From Sclerodactyla briareus (lineage: Eukaryota > Echinodermata > Holothuroidea > Dendrochirotida > Sclerodactylidae): DNA of 64,000 bases. The stretch is taken from the NCBI GenBank assembly GCA_026419785.1, contig JAODTK010000045.1, forward strand, positions 186,001 through 250,000, given 5' to 3'. Made by a program: the position numbers and the translations under genes. Shown here in pieces: positions 47,727-59,079 of this stretch. The notes beneath the pieces were generated by a model. It was not told the DNA's origin and did not search any database. It was given only the letters and a program-made list of their open reading frames with translations. Numbering within the stretch: position 1 is the stretch's first letter; every line of letters starts with the position of its first letter.

Positions 47727-47948
47727 CTGGAATACAAAATTGGGGTGATGCAAATGCCTCTTTAATCCTACCTCTTTTAGGGAGAATGTTCAAGAATTGT
47801 CGATGACTCCATCTAACTCCAAGGGCAATGACCAATGTCCATAACACGTCGTGAAAGCGAAGATGGAGAATACTGAATCGAAAGAAAATAAACCATACAA
47901 TCAAACTATATCCCCCTACTTTGTAGCAAGCTGGCAAAAGCAATAGAA

Positions 47949-48900
47949 ACTAGAGCATCAATGGGTTATAGCTCAAACTGCACACATGTACAGGCGGATG
48001 TACAGTTGTGACAAATGTTCAAGATCATGAGGCTAAGAAGGCAGTTTCAAGCATGGCCTATTGTGCCCCTGTACCCATATTACCTTGGCTTCATATCGCC
48101 AAATATGTCTCAGCAGGTAACAAAATTCCACATAATGGGTCCCGGCCCACCCTGGGCCTTGGGCCCTAAATCCCTTTGCAGTGGGCACTTGAAAGTACGG
48201 AATTGGACCATTCATTTACCGAACTTCGCACTGTGCAACAGAGAATAGTGATGCAAGATTTTGTAGTCTTTTCTATAATCTGTGCCCTGGGCCCATATTC
48301 ACCTAACACCCCCAATGCCCTCTAAACCTCCAAGGACTGTTACATGTAACTTTGACTCATCGCCTTATGGGAGGAGACTGCCTTTCAAGTACCAATTGTG
48401 GAAATTCGATAATGTGCCCGCAGGCCCCTAGACGTTTGGACCAAATTTCCTGAACAACCCCCCCCCAAAGGTCAGCTATTAACACCATCACTATGATTGA
48501 ATGTCAGCACTGTGCACCCAATTCATAAGAGGAGAAAGCGTTTGTGTGTTTAATAAATTCCACATGTGGCTCTCAGGGCCCACACTGGGCCTGGCCGAGG
48601 CTGAACATAAGCCTGTGTCAACAAAATTTGTAGAGAGACAACTATTCGAGTATCATATAATTGGCTTTAGGTCATAAACTGAGCCCTGAGTGCTCAAAAT
48701 TTCTGAACACCCCCATAGCCCCTGCCCAACTACCATTGTAGCTTCGAGAAAAGGGTCGTGAGATTTCACGAAATGGGCCTCGAGCCCAATTGGGCCTCGG
48801 AAAAACCAAAAATCTGAACACCCCAACGGTACGACTGTTGGACCATTCATTATGACGGAACATCCAGGCACGTGCACAAAATTTGTAGGAGATCCAACCA
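47949..48900 (+). repeat. Dispersed repeat (5' modules of the GATA-tailed family)
   Basis: It starts GGTTATAGCTCAAACTGCAC, contains GCATGGCCTATTGTGCCCCTG and repeats CATCA..ATGA..G..GCACTGTGCACC modules, as at 5562-6530. It lacks the GATA tail and runs into the 49 kb minisatellite. Confidence 0.6.
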
Positions 48901-49009
48901 GGTTGGCAATCTTGCGGGAAATTTTTATTTCTTGTTCCGGGCGGGAAAAGAATGGTAATACCTCCCCCGCAAATAGTGGGAAATACCCATGGAACATATT
49001 GGCCAGTCA

Positions 49010-49860
49010 GAACAAGTTCTACTACTATCCCCCTAAATAAATGGCTCCAGGAAATCAGTTGGAATATCGGGAATAGTGGGAAATACCGGATATTTTGGCC
49101 ATTCAGAAGTCTACTAATATCCAACCTCAGATACAGGGCTCAGGAATAGTGGGAAATACCGGAAATACCGGAAATCAACCGGGAAATATGGGAAATCGTG
49201 GGAATACCGGGAATACCGGAAATTTTGGCCAGTCATAAAGTCTCTTTACGGGAGCCACCCCCCGTCATATACATGGCCAGTGTAATAGTGGGAAATACCC
49301 GGGAAATATGGGAATATTGGAAATACCGGAATACTGGGAATACCGGAAATTTTGGCAGTCAGAAAAAGTCTACTACTATCCACCTCTATAAATGGCTCAT
49401 GAAAGAAATAGTGGGAAATACCGGAAATATGGGAAATACCAGGAAATTTTGGGCCAGTCAGAAAAAGTCTCCTAGCCCCTCCATAAATGCTCAGGAAATT
49501 GGAATTACTGGTACATAGTGGGAAATACCGGGAAATTTGGCCAGTCAGAAAAAGTCGACTACTATCCAGCCTCATATAATGCTCAGGAAATAGTGGGAAT
49601 TACCGGGAAATAGTGGGGAAATAACCGGGAAATTTTGGCCATCAGAAAAAGTCTACTTCTAGCCACTCATATAAATGGCTCAGGAAATAGGTGATTACTG
49701 GGGAAATATTGGGGAAATACCGGAAATTTGGCCATCAGAAAAAGTCTACCTACTAGCGGCACCTCATATAAATGGCTCAGGAAAGTGGGATTACTGGGAA
49801 TACCGGGAAATTTGGCCAGTCATAAAAAGTCTACTTCTACGCCACCTCATATAAATGGCT
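49010..49860 (+). repeat. Minisatellite, about 86-130-base unit, nine copies
   Basis: Each unit contains GGCCAGTCAGAAAAAGTCTA, CTACTATCCACCTCATATAA, ATGGCTCAGGAAATAGTGGG and one or more AAATACCGGG blocks. Markers lie near 49014, 49108, 49237, 49366, 49465, 49551, 49648, 49741 and 49827. The change in spacing reflects varying numbers of the short GGGAAATACC sub-repeat. The 5' edge continues from the dispersed repeat at 47.9-48.9 kb. Confidence 0.85.
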
Positions 49861-50379
49861 CGTGAATGGCTCACTCCTCGTGCAGAGAACAGGTTGATCA
49901 TGTACAGGGCAATAGCGTTCCACACAGCATGATGTCAAAGCACAACACTTGATTCATTGTTACCATTCAATTTCCAGAATAGATGAATGTTGTTAGCTGA
50001 AAATTGCTCTGCCTCACCAACAGTATTATTGTGTGGGGGGGGGTGTTAAGTAGAATGTCATGCTGTTTTTGTACGGTACAAGAAATAATTGCCACGAAAA
50101 TAACATGTAAAATTATGTGGCCATCCCTCTCCTGCACATGGATTAATCCTCAAGGCTTTCCCCCTTTCCTTTCGCATAGACCAATATGTTTGAATGATTT
50201 TTGTCAGGCCATGAGCATAATAATTCTTCCTTGGCAGTTTATTTGGTCCAGTTTACACTTTCAACCAGACATGGTACTACTGTGGCAACTCAATTGAACT
50301 ACATTTAATTAGATTATTTCTATATTTGGATCTTTATGCGAATCATTGTCCCTATTCATTGAGCTGCACAGCCATAGCC

Positions 50380-50830
50380 TCTTGTGGCATTCAAGTGTAA
50401 CCTAAAGTACAATGGTCATGCACAGATCTTCATCTTAAACATGGCACAGATGAAAGAGGTCTGTCAAACCACCCCACAACCAAATTTGGTGATTCTGGCA
50501 TGGTTCCTTTCCAGGGTTCCCGTGGTCTGGAAACCTGGGAAAGTCTGGAAAATTCATCACAAAAGAAATCCCGGGCCTGGATAAGTTTGTGAATTCAGTG
50601 AGAAATTGTTGAGTCATGGAAAAGTCATGGAAATTTTTATGAAGTGAAATGTTTGTCACTTTCTCACAGAGCTGTTTGCGGTGTTGTTGCCTTGGCTCTT
50701 TTTTGGATTTTCATTGAGGGATTCTGTGCGAGTTGTCATAGAGAAAGTCATGGACATATTTGGTCTGAAAAATGTCAGGAAATTGACTGCCCAGAATCCT
50801 GCAGGCACCCTGCCTTGTTTAGTAGAGTTC
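50380..50830 (+). repeat. Probable old repeat with CTGGAAA/GTCATGGAAA phrases
   Basis: Phrases such as GTCTGGAAACCTGGGAAAGT, GTCATGGAAAAGTCATGGAA and CCAGAATCCTGCAGGCACC are typical of degenerate interspersed repeats. No exon with splice support is seen. Confidence 0.35.
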
Positions 50831-51550
50831 ATTTATTATCATAGGCTTACTTGTAAAATTTTCAACGTTAACGATTGCGAAGATCCGCCTATTGACTTTA
50901 CAACAGTGAATCGCGGATATTTTGTCAATCCAATATCGCAAAAAATATTAATTATTATTCATATTTTGAAATAATGAATTATTCTTTCATATCTTGTGAA
51001 CAAATTTTCAATCAATCCTATTCTAGCTCTTCTGTCACTAGTTTGGTAAAACTAACATGTTGGATTTACTTTGTAATACTCTCGTGACCTCACAGGGCAC
51101 ATTGCGCAATAGCATAGTCAATTTTTTTCACACTGGAATCACCTGAAATCTTTCTGAGGTTTGAGTTTCCTAAATATACTAGATAAAAAAACACCGAAAT
51201 AGCAATATATGTTTACAAGACCATTGTTTCTTGATATGAGATGAATAACACTTGGTGGCACTCAAATCTGTCATAATACAAATTTGACTATGATGTTGAG
51301 CAAAGACATTGGAATTTTGTTAAGGTTAATTTCCGATTTATCTTAGAAAGTTGGATTTCTCTGAAAAACCAGAAAGCCAAAAGCTTAGTGATCCTTGACT
51401 GTTTCTGTCAACTCATAGCCAGACACACGGAGATATTACCAGCTCATTATAGGCAACGTAACAACATAATTTGTTCGACAACTTTCCTATCTTTACCACC
51501 AACTAATAGGGTTCCTGTACCCTTGGTAAGCAGCTACACACTAAATTTCA

Positions 51551-52850
51551 AGGTTTTCAGACTTTGACCTCTGGTGACCTCAGATGACCTCTGACCTGAC
51601 CCCAAAACAATAGGGTTCATGTACTCATCATGGGGAATACACAAACCCAGTATGAGCCTCATTCACCCCGCCCTTTACCAAAAAACAATAGGGTTCATGT
51701 ACTCCCATAGATAAGATCCACCTAATTTCAACTTGATCAGACCAACCGTTCTGGACTTATCGTGTTTACAAGGTTTTCAGACTTTGACCTCTGGTGACCT
51801 CAGATGACCTCTGACCTGACCCCAAAACAATAGGGTTCATGTACTCATCATGGGGAACACACATACCAAGTATGAGCTTCATCCATCCAGGTGGGGTCAA
51901 GTTATCATGTTTACAAGCCAAAATTGGCTAAAATATCAAATTTTCTATTTTCGATCAAAATTCACTCCTGACCTGAACCAAAAACAATAGGGTTCATGTA
52001 CTCCCCATAAGAAAGCTATACACCTAATTTCAACTTGATCAGACCAACCATTCTGGACTTATCGTGTTTACAAGGTTTTCAGACTTTGACCTCTGGTGAC
52101 CTCAGATGACCTCTGACCTGACCCCAAAACAATAAGGTCTTACTCATCATGGGGAACACACATACCAAGTATGAGCTTCGTCCATCTGAGTGGGGTCGAG
52201 TTATCGTGTTTACAAGCCAAAATTGGCCAAAATATCGAAATTTCACAAATTTTCTATTTTCGATCAAAATTCACTCCTGACCTGAACCAAAACAATAGGG
52301 TTCCTGTACTCCCCATAAGAAAGCTATACACCTAATTTCAACTTGATCAGACCAACCATTCTGGACTTATCGTGTTTACAAGGTTTTCAGACTTTGACCT
52401 CTGTGACCTCAGATGACCTCTGACCTGACCCCAAAACAATAGGGTTCATGCACTCATCATGGGGAACACACATACCAAGTATGAGCTTCGTCCATCTGAG
52501 TGGGGTCGAGTTATCGTGTTTACAAGCCAAAATTGGCCAAAATATCGAAATTTCACAAATTTTCTATTTTTGACCAAAATTCACTCCGGACCTGAACCAA
52601 AAACAATAGGGTTCCTGTACTCCCCATAAGAAAGCTATACACCTAATTTCAACTGATCAGACCAACCATTCTGGACTTATCGTGTTTACAAGGTTTTCAG
52701 ACTTTGACCTCTGGTGACCTCAGATGACCTCTGACCTGACCCCAAAACAATAGGGTTCATGTACTCATCATGGGGAACACACATACCAAGTATGAGCCTG
52801 ACCTACCCCAGACCTGATCAAGTTATCGTGTTTACAAGCTGGGCGTCACC
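51551..52850 (+). repeat. Satellite with 302-310-base unit
   Basis: AGGTTTTCAGACTTTGACCT starts at 51551, 51771, 52073, 52381 and 52691, so the spacing is 220 for the first, truncated unit, then 302, 308 and 310. Units are about 95 percent alike. Each has two related halves, each holding AACAATAGGGTTC.TGTACTC, one followed by ATCATGGGGAACACACATAC and the other by CCCATAAGAAAGCTATACAC. Every unit start carries a cluster of TGACCT words. Confidence 0.95.
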
Positions 52851-52856
52851 CAAACC

Positions 52857-52878
52857 ATTTACACACACACAACCACAC

Positions 52879-52908
<30 letters not shown>
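52857..52908 (+). repeat. CA microsatellite ending the satellite array
   Basis: An imperfect (CA)n tract of about 50 bases directly after the last unit. It is followed by CGTGACTGCATAGATTCC, which also follows CA tracts at 15560 and, degenerate, 10385. Confidence 0.95.
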
Positions 52909-52909
<1 letters not shown>

Positions 52910-52949
52910 CGTGACTGCATAGATTCCTCTGACTTCGTCAAGGAATCAA

Positions 52950-54160
52950 AAAGTGCAGTTAGCCTGAGTTAGGCATAGGGCAAAACTACCAAATGGTGTT
53001 TTTTCAAAATATCCATAGGTCTAAAAATGAAGGGTGCTATTGCCTCTCAAATTTATAGGCCAATTTATGAGCTATTTCACACTGTTAAGGGTTAAATTTT
53101 GTCATTTTATGGGGGGTCGGATACCGGGCGGTTAATTTAGTTTGAGCCCAGTATCTGACCACCCACAATAAACATTACAAACAGTGTAGGGATGATTTAG
53201 AATTTTCTCATAAATGAAATAAATTGAGCTTTAATTCACTGTGGTGAAGCAGAAAAGTGCATTTGAAAAATATTTGGAGAAATATGGAAAATTAGCAAAT
53301 TTGCATTATATTTGACCAAACTGACCAAATCCAACTCCATACTGTAATGACATGCCTTTTAATTTTACATTAAAAATATTGATATCTCCGATATTTTGGT
53401 GTAGAAATGTTCCTATACTTGGAAGCAGACACAGATATTTTAGTTGAACGAATATTTTACCATTTATTTAATTAGAATGCAAAACAGTGGACAGATAGCC
53501 TACTGGCACAAAGGGTTGAATACTAGCTGGCAGGGTTGTAGCTAGAGAAATCCGAGTGCCGGGCATTCTGCATCTGACTTCTGTAAAGATTAGTCACGGA
53601 TACTGTGCGCCGGACGTTCAGCGGGTAATGGCTGGGGCCCAGGTCCAAACAATAGGGGTCATATTGACTATTTTGTAACATAATAATGGGCCTTCACATC
53701 GTGGACCCCTATATTTGTGCCTTAGACATTAACCCATGACTAAAAAAAAAAGAAGATAGAAAAAAATGATTGTTTTTTTTTTTTCAATTTTTTTTAGTGC
53801 CGGCGGCGTGGCTCCTGATCTGCTCGGGGCGCACTACACTCGAGTGCCGGGTACCCCGCCCTGGCCGCCGCCCTTCGTCGCTACATCCCTCTGCTGGGTC
53901 AACTAGGTTGAATACTGAAGTGGGCAACACTTAATTTCAAGTTGTTTATGCTACAGAAAGAAGTTGGCAATATCTTTTCTTTACAGGATTCATCTTGTCT
54001 ACATAAGTGGTTTTTAGGTCACCATGATGTAGGTCAAGTGAACCAAGCATTGGGAAATAGGGCATTTTTCCTTAAAGAGTCAGCTACTGGGCATTATTTA
54101 CCAACTCTGGTTCCTGTTTAAGACAAGTTTACATCAATAAGTTTATGGAAACATAAAAAT
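52950..54160. other. No gene recognised
   Basis: Anonymous DNA with a GC-richer patch near 53800-53880 flanked by poly-T. The frames are short and carry no splice support. Confidence 0.4.
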
Positions 54161-54289
54161 TTTACTCTCTTTTAATATTGCCCAGTATTTTTCAATATTT
54201 CCCGTTGAGTGTCAATATTCCCGGACGGGAAATACTGGCAGTATTTCTCGCCCCGGTATATCCCGACCAACCCTGGATACAACTTGGAA

Positions 54290-55330
54290 ATTTCATACTT
54301 GATGGCCTACTTGCCCCTTTGATGACCTTTGAACTTCAAAAAGTCAAAACATGTCCCATGGGTCAATGAACATTGTGTCCAAGTTTGGTCGACATCATTA
54401 CCATATGACTGTTTCGGGCCAAAAAAGGCAAGGCAATAGACAGACAGATCGATTAATCAATAGAGTGACATGCAGATTCTGACAGTTCAGCTAGCATAGC
54501 TGGTTAGAGCTAAATAAAACATGAAAGGACCAATGTGGTATTCCCAACTAGAGTTTGGTTTGTTCAGAGGCTCATACAACAATTACAAACTATGATACCC
54601 TCCATAACTCCAAACAAAACCTAAATACCTTAAAACAACCAGGTAGCCTATATACACCATTTGGCAGTAATACCATTGACCACATTATAGAGAATTCAAA
54701 TCTGTGGAGAACCATCCTAACTGTTTGAACCCAGAAATGGCCTTGGGGGCCAGGGGGTGAAATAAACTTCTGGATGACCACCGACCCTAAAATCCTCAAC
54801 ACCCCATGTGCACCATTCGTCAGTGAGAACATTGACCGCATATCATGATTATTCAGGTCCATCTGTTTGGCTAAAGAATTACCCATTGGAAATTACCCCT
54901 AGATGACAATGCCAACATATATTATGATAATCTGTGGTAAGAGCATTTTGTCAAATTGACCCACAAAATGTCCTTTTGAGGTCAATGGCCACCGCCCCAA
55001 AATCCCTGAACACCACTTAGGTACAGTAGTCAACCATGATGGCTCGAATTTAGAGTCAGTGCCCGGAAGTGACGTTCTGTACACATACGTTGTTTACATG
55101 TTGCACAGTGTCAGAGTTACTATCACAAGGTTAGGGTCAGTGGGCACCTCTGTAATTCCGGCACTGATTCTAAATTCGTACCACCATGATACTACTGACC
55201 AATCTATGGAGGACAATCAATTTACAGTATATAATGTCTTGTGGGAGTCTAGGACCATTCAGCATATTTTCACAAAATGACCCAAGTCAAAACTGATCCC
55301 TACTAAATGACCCTTGACCCCAATTTCTTC
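54290..55330 (+). repeat. GATA-tailed family, copy 3 and related modules
   Basis: TTTGATGACCTTTGAACTTC, GTCAATGAACATTGTGTCCA, AGTTTGGTCGACATCA and GACTGTTTCGGGCCAAAA, then a remnant GATA tail and GAGTGACATGCAGATTC. Further modules follow with CCC..AAATCC..GAACACC. The frames at 54590-55084 are within these modules and are not genes. Confidence 0.65.
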
Positions 55331-56543
55331 AACCACCCCAGGTGTTCCACTTTAGTCATCATTGTGACAATTTTTTAAATAGATCCCATCTGCCTAGTTG
55401 CTTTCTTGGTCATTTTAGCTCAGCTTAACCATCATAGACACTGAGTTATGGTTATTTTCACATCTGCTCGAGGCAAAGTGTGAGCATTCCTAATACTGTT
55501 CCAGTATTTTAAGTTAACTACCATGTTCCCTCGGTTATTTTCTTCCCCAGTCCACAGCCTTCAACCACAATATCCACGTTTTCCAGTTCACTTCTTATAA
55601 TTGTTTTACATTCCAATAATTAAATAGCACCCAATTCTACATGTGAGATGATGTTAACACACATTGATCACCAGAGGACAGGATCTGAATCAAGTAACAC
55701 CCTCAATGTCCACAATGGGTAGATCATTTACCTCCACACAGTACTGTATGTAAAACCAAAATAATAGGATTGTAGATGAATTACATAAATGAGGTCTTGG
55801 TATTCATGGGAACTGAAGAGATCCGTTATAAACCTCTGAAAAACACTGTACTTTTGTTACTTTCTAAAATGTTCACTTCTACAGGAATTGTGATCTGGGA
55901 GACCATATACCCTCTCCTGCCGGACACATCACCACTCACAAGGCTGTGACTTTTACTTTTTACATCACTTTTATTCATCACCTTGTCCTTTAAAATTGGC
56001 CACAAAATCAAATCTCCCCCAACATGCCACCTGTTTGAATGAAGCAATGTGTTACAGGAAAAAGTGCTGTATTTTTCCTAGTGAAATTGGAATTCAGGAA
56101 CTGTTAGTATTACTGAGCCATCTCCATATTGTAACTGAAGATCTATGGCTTGAAACTCACTCTCAATAAGACCGCTTGATGAGTTAGTACTAGCAGTAAA
56201 CATACATTTCAGCAAGAGGCAGTGTTACTGTTAGCACTACAGTAAGGAACTGGATCTGAGAGGGGATTTCCCTCTTTGGATTTTCTCAAAGACAGAACAA
56301 TTATGTTCAGATAGCTTTACTAATATGAGTAACTGGGTCCACCGAACCACTGGGACTAATGATACGATCTGAGGGTAGACAATTCCACTATTCCGCCTCA
56401 ATGTTAGAGAGGAAACGACTGTTTACGAGGGTGACAAGCTCAAATTTAGAACCAGTGCCAGGAACCACAGCTTGACGGTGGGACTAGCGGGACTGTGGGA
56501 GATCATTATTCTTGTTCTTCTCAGGCCAAGGATAATCAGGTTA

Positions 56544-57266
56544 AGCCGCGTTTTCAATGCATGGGGCCGGGAGTCTCTCAAAAGCGCTCCTCGTTTATTT
56601 TCAATGGAGCAGTTTCCATGCACGCGGGCGGGCGTTTTCTCAAATCGGTCATGTAGCGATTTTTTCCGCTCGCCACGCGTGTCCGCGTGGTATTTTGTAA
56701 TCAATACCGGGGATTTCCCTGCAATCTTACCGGCTTGGAGCAGGATAATGGAGAGTAGAGGACAATTTTAGGTTCAAAAATGTTCCAACAACATTCATAA
56801 CTGTTTCAACATTAGGGATGAGATTTTATAGGATTGTGTTCTATATGCAATGGCCCCAGACCACTACTTGAACACCATATTTACATGTTTGAACCGATGA
56901 TATGTCAACTATTTGCTAACTGAATCTCCAAAACCTGTCAATTGTGAAGTTTTTAATAGGGGGACATAATCGTGGACATTAGAACAATGGTTTTCAGAAA
57001 AATGAACACCGGTGTTTAGGTTTAAACACTAGTATGCGTACGGTGTTTGATAGATAATAATAATAATAATAATAACAATACTAATAATAATACAACACAC
57101 AACCAGCCCCCCCCACCAATATAAAAAAATAATGGCTACATGGTTCTTATTATTGGCTTATCACACTAAAAGTGAGAAGACTCGAGAAAACCGCCGCCCC
57201 CCGACCGCGTGCATGGACCACGATCTTCCAAAACGCCCGCCCGCCCGCGTGCATGGAAACGCAGCT
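56544..57266. mobile_element. PIF/Harbinger-like MITE with TTA target duplication
   Basis: The left end AGCCGCGTTTTCAATGCATG and right end (reverse complement) AGCTGCGTTTCCATGCACG form imperfect terminal inverted repeats, and TTA directly flanks both sides (56541-56543 and 57267-57269). A 3-base TTA/TAA duplication with short inverted repeats is the signature of PIF/Harbinger elements. Subterminal GCACGCGGGCGGGCGTTTT blocks also occur in inverted orientation at both ends. The 0.72 kb interior carries a TAA microsatellite (57052-57093) and no transposase, so the element is non-autonomous. An unrelated element with a 3-base duplication remains possible. Confidence 0.75.
57052..57093 (+). repeat. 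TAA microsatellite inside the MITE
   Basis: An imperfect (TAA)n tract of about 40 bases. Confidence 0.95.
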
Positions 57267-57285
57267 TTAGGCTATGATTATGAAT

Positions 57286-58939
57286 CAGTGTTGTAACAAG
57301 TCAAGTCACCGCCTCGGACTCCAGTCAACTCGAGTCGCGTATCAGACTTGACTTGACCTGGAAACAAAACCAAATTGGACTTGACTTAAGTTGATGCTCA
57401 CCAATGATTGAATTGACCGGAGTCATCACTGAAATTGACTTGACTTTACTTTGGACTTGAGCCATGCATGACTCGAGTCTAATGAAAGACTAGATGTTTG
57501 TTCTGACTCCGAGTTTTGGGAGGCACTCGAGTCCCAGTTCCTTCAGTAGACTCGAATCTTCTTTTCGATTCTTGCAACTGTATTATTATTATTATGCCCG
57601 AAAAGCCTATAGCTTGTCCAATCGTTTACACCAGCGTCAACTGTATTGCACACGGGCACCGGTGCTGCGTACGAAGAGCGATATTGGTATCAAACACACT
57701 GCATGAGATACAACAAACAGTGTTGAGTATGCTCATCTGCATGAAGGCTTACAATCGGCATGAATCGTTCGTGCTTGCGTTCAATCAAAGGGACGTACGT
57801 AAACAAACGATCAACGGCGGCTCGGACTAGTTGTTTCACTGTTGTTTTATTTTTTCTCAACTCATTCTGTTTATTCACTCGGAGCAAAAGAGCTTTATCG
57901 ATGAAAAACCCATAGCAATTCATGCTTATATTCTATTCGAATTTGTATTGTTTTCAGAAGCCAGAGGGGAGGGGGGCAAGAGGGAGGGCAGGGGCACGTG
58001 CCCTCCCTCGAAAGCCATGCCCCCTGTTCCCGCCCACACGAGATTTGTGATTTTCGAAGAAAAAAAATCTGTAGTCAGTATACGACTACCAGTTTGATAT
58101 AGACCTGGCCTAACTTGTTGCTTTTATGACAAGAAAAGCAGTATAAATGTGCCGGTGCAAACAAATTTATGAACATCATTAGCCTGTATCGAGGATAACA
58201 TTCATTCTCTATATAGATACACACTATTTTTTAAGCGGACAAATAACTGCCAATCAATTTAATATAAGACAACTATTTTGTCTTGCTTTCCAGTTACAAT
58301 TCCTGTGGCACCATCTGAGCCTGCGGCTGCCCAAATGTATACATTCGGTTCTGAGTTTACCGTTGTTGTTGCACAACAACTCACTTGATTTGTTGTTCTC
58401 AACTTCTTTTTGGTGCTGTGAGAACTGACTATTGACCATTTTACCATAGCTTCTGGCAGTACCACAATATCGATGAGCAGGCTGCTACTGCCAAATTTTG
58501 CCCAGCTTCATTTGATGTGGTGATAGGGGGTACTAGTCATTGGTCACTTACTGGATTAAATACAATTGTCACCCTGTTGAGCCCATATGCCCACATTATA
58601 TATATATGCTAGCTTGATAGGTATACAATTTTTTTCTTAAATGCACAAAAACTTCGAAGACAGATGCTGGCAGGCCATGGCGTTTGGTGCATGTCTACGC
58701 ATGCCGACTGTGGCAACATTGGAAATGGAAAGTCAATGTCTCGTAGCCTAGTTTCGTGGTAGCAACTTGTTCGTCACAAGCAACCCCAGCCAGATACCTA
58801 ATCCTACAAACTTTCTCGAAACCATTCTACAAGGCAGGTCTCATCCCTTTATGACGCACTGTTTGGAAGCCCACACACTTAAGGGTCGAAATTGACTTGA
58901 CTTGAGACTTGCCTAGGGGACTTGTTAGTTACAACACTG
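57286..58939. mobile_element. Non-autonomous hAT element with perfect TIRs and 8-bp target duplication
   Basis: The 12-base termini CAGTGTTGTAAC (57286-57297) and GTTACAACACTG (58928-58939) are exact inverted repeats, and TTATGAAT flanks both ends exactly (57278-57285 and 58940-58947). CAGNG-type ends plus an 8-base duplication are diagnostic of hAT transposons. Subterminal GACTTGACTT words are dense on the left (57297-57480) and present on the right (58890-58925), as expected for transposase-binding repeats. The 1.65 kb interior has only short frames and no recognisable transposase, zinc finger or dimerisation domain. A minus-strand frame at 58259-58465 has decent composition but no family. 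Confidence 0.93.
57940..58080 (+). repeat. GC-tract dispersed repeat nested in the hAT element
   Basis: The AGGGGAGGGGGGCAAGAGGG...GTGCCCTCCCTC region resembles the GC-tract repeats at 7985 and 31660. It could be cargo or a later insertion. Confidence 0.4.
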
Positions 58940-58956
58940 TTATGAATGATACTTAC

Positions 58957-59075
58957 CATAGAAACAGGGATCTGTTATTCTGTGCTTTGCTGAACTTACA
59001 ATGAAGTACGTGGCTGAGGCAACTAAAGCAAGTGCGACTATTGACATGAGGAACATGTCCAGTGACCCATGATAG
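58957..59075 (-). CDS. Well-supported minus-strand exon with a transmembrane helix
   Basis: The acceptor CTTGCATTTCAG and the donor TATG|GTAAGTATC bound 119 bases that stay open in one frame: YHGSLDMFLMSIVALALVAS, then ATYFIVSSAKHRITDPCFY. A second GTAAGT at 58999 lies inside this frame and could give a 76-base alternative exon. The peptide is a clear membrane helix with a basic, polar tail. A D at the helix start followed by about 20 apolar residues and a basic stretch is compatible with S3 of a six-helix channel, but other multi-pass proteins fit as well. The hAT element starts 17 bases into the following intron. Confidence 0.65.
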
Positions 59076-59079
59076 CTGA

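Noticed and set aside
51551..52850. CRISPR array
   Set aside because: Regular 0.3 kb spacing is present, but the whole unit is repeated with no short repeat and unique spacer pattern, in eukaryotic-type DNA.
54590..55084. Minus-strand frames of 98 and 61 codons
   Set aside because: Both lie inside modules of the dispersed repeat family also present at 5.7-6.5 kb and 48.2-48.8 kb.
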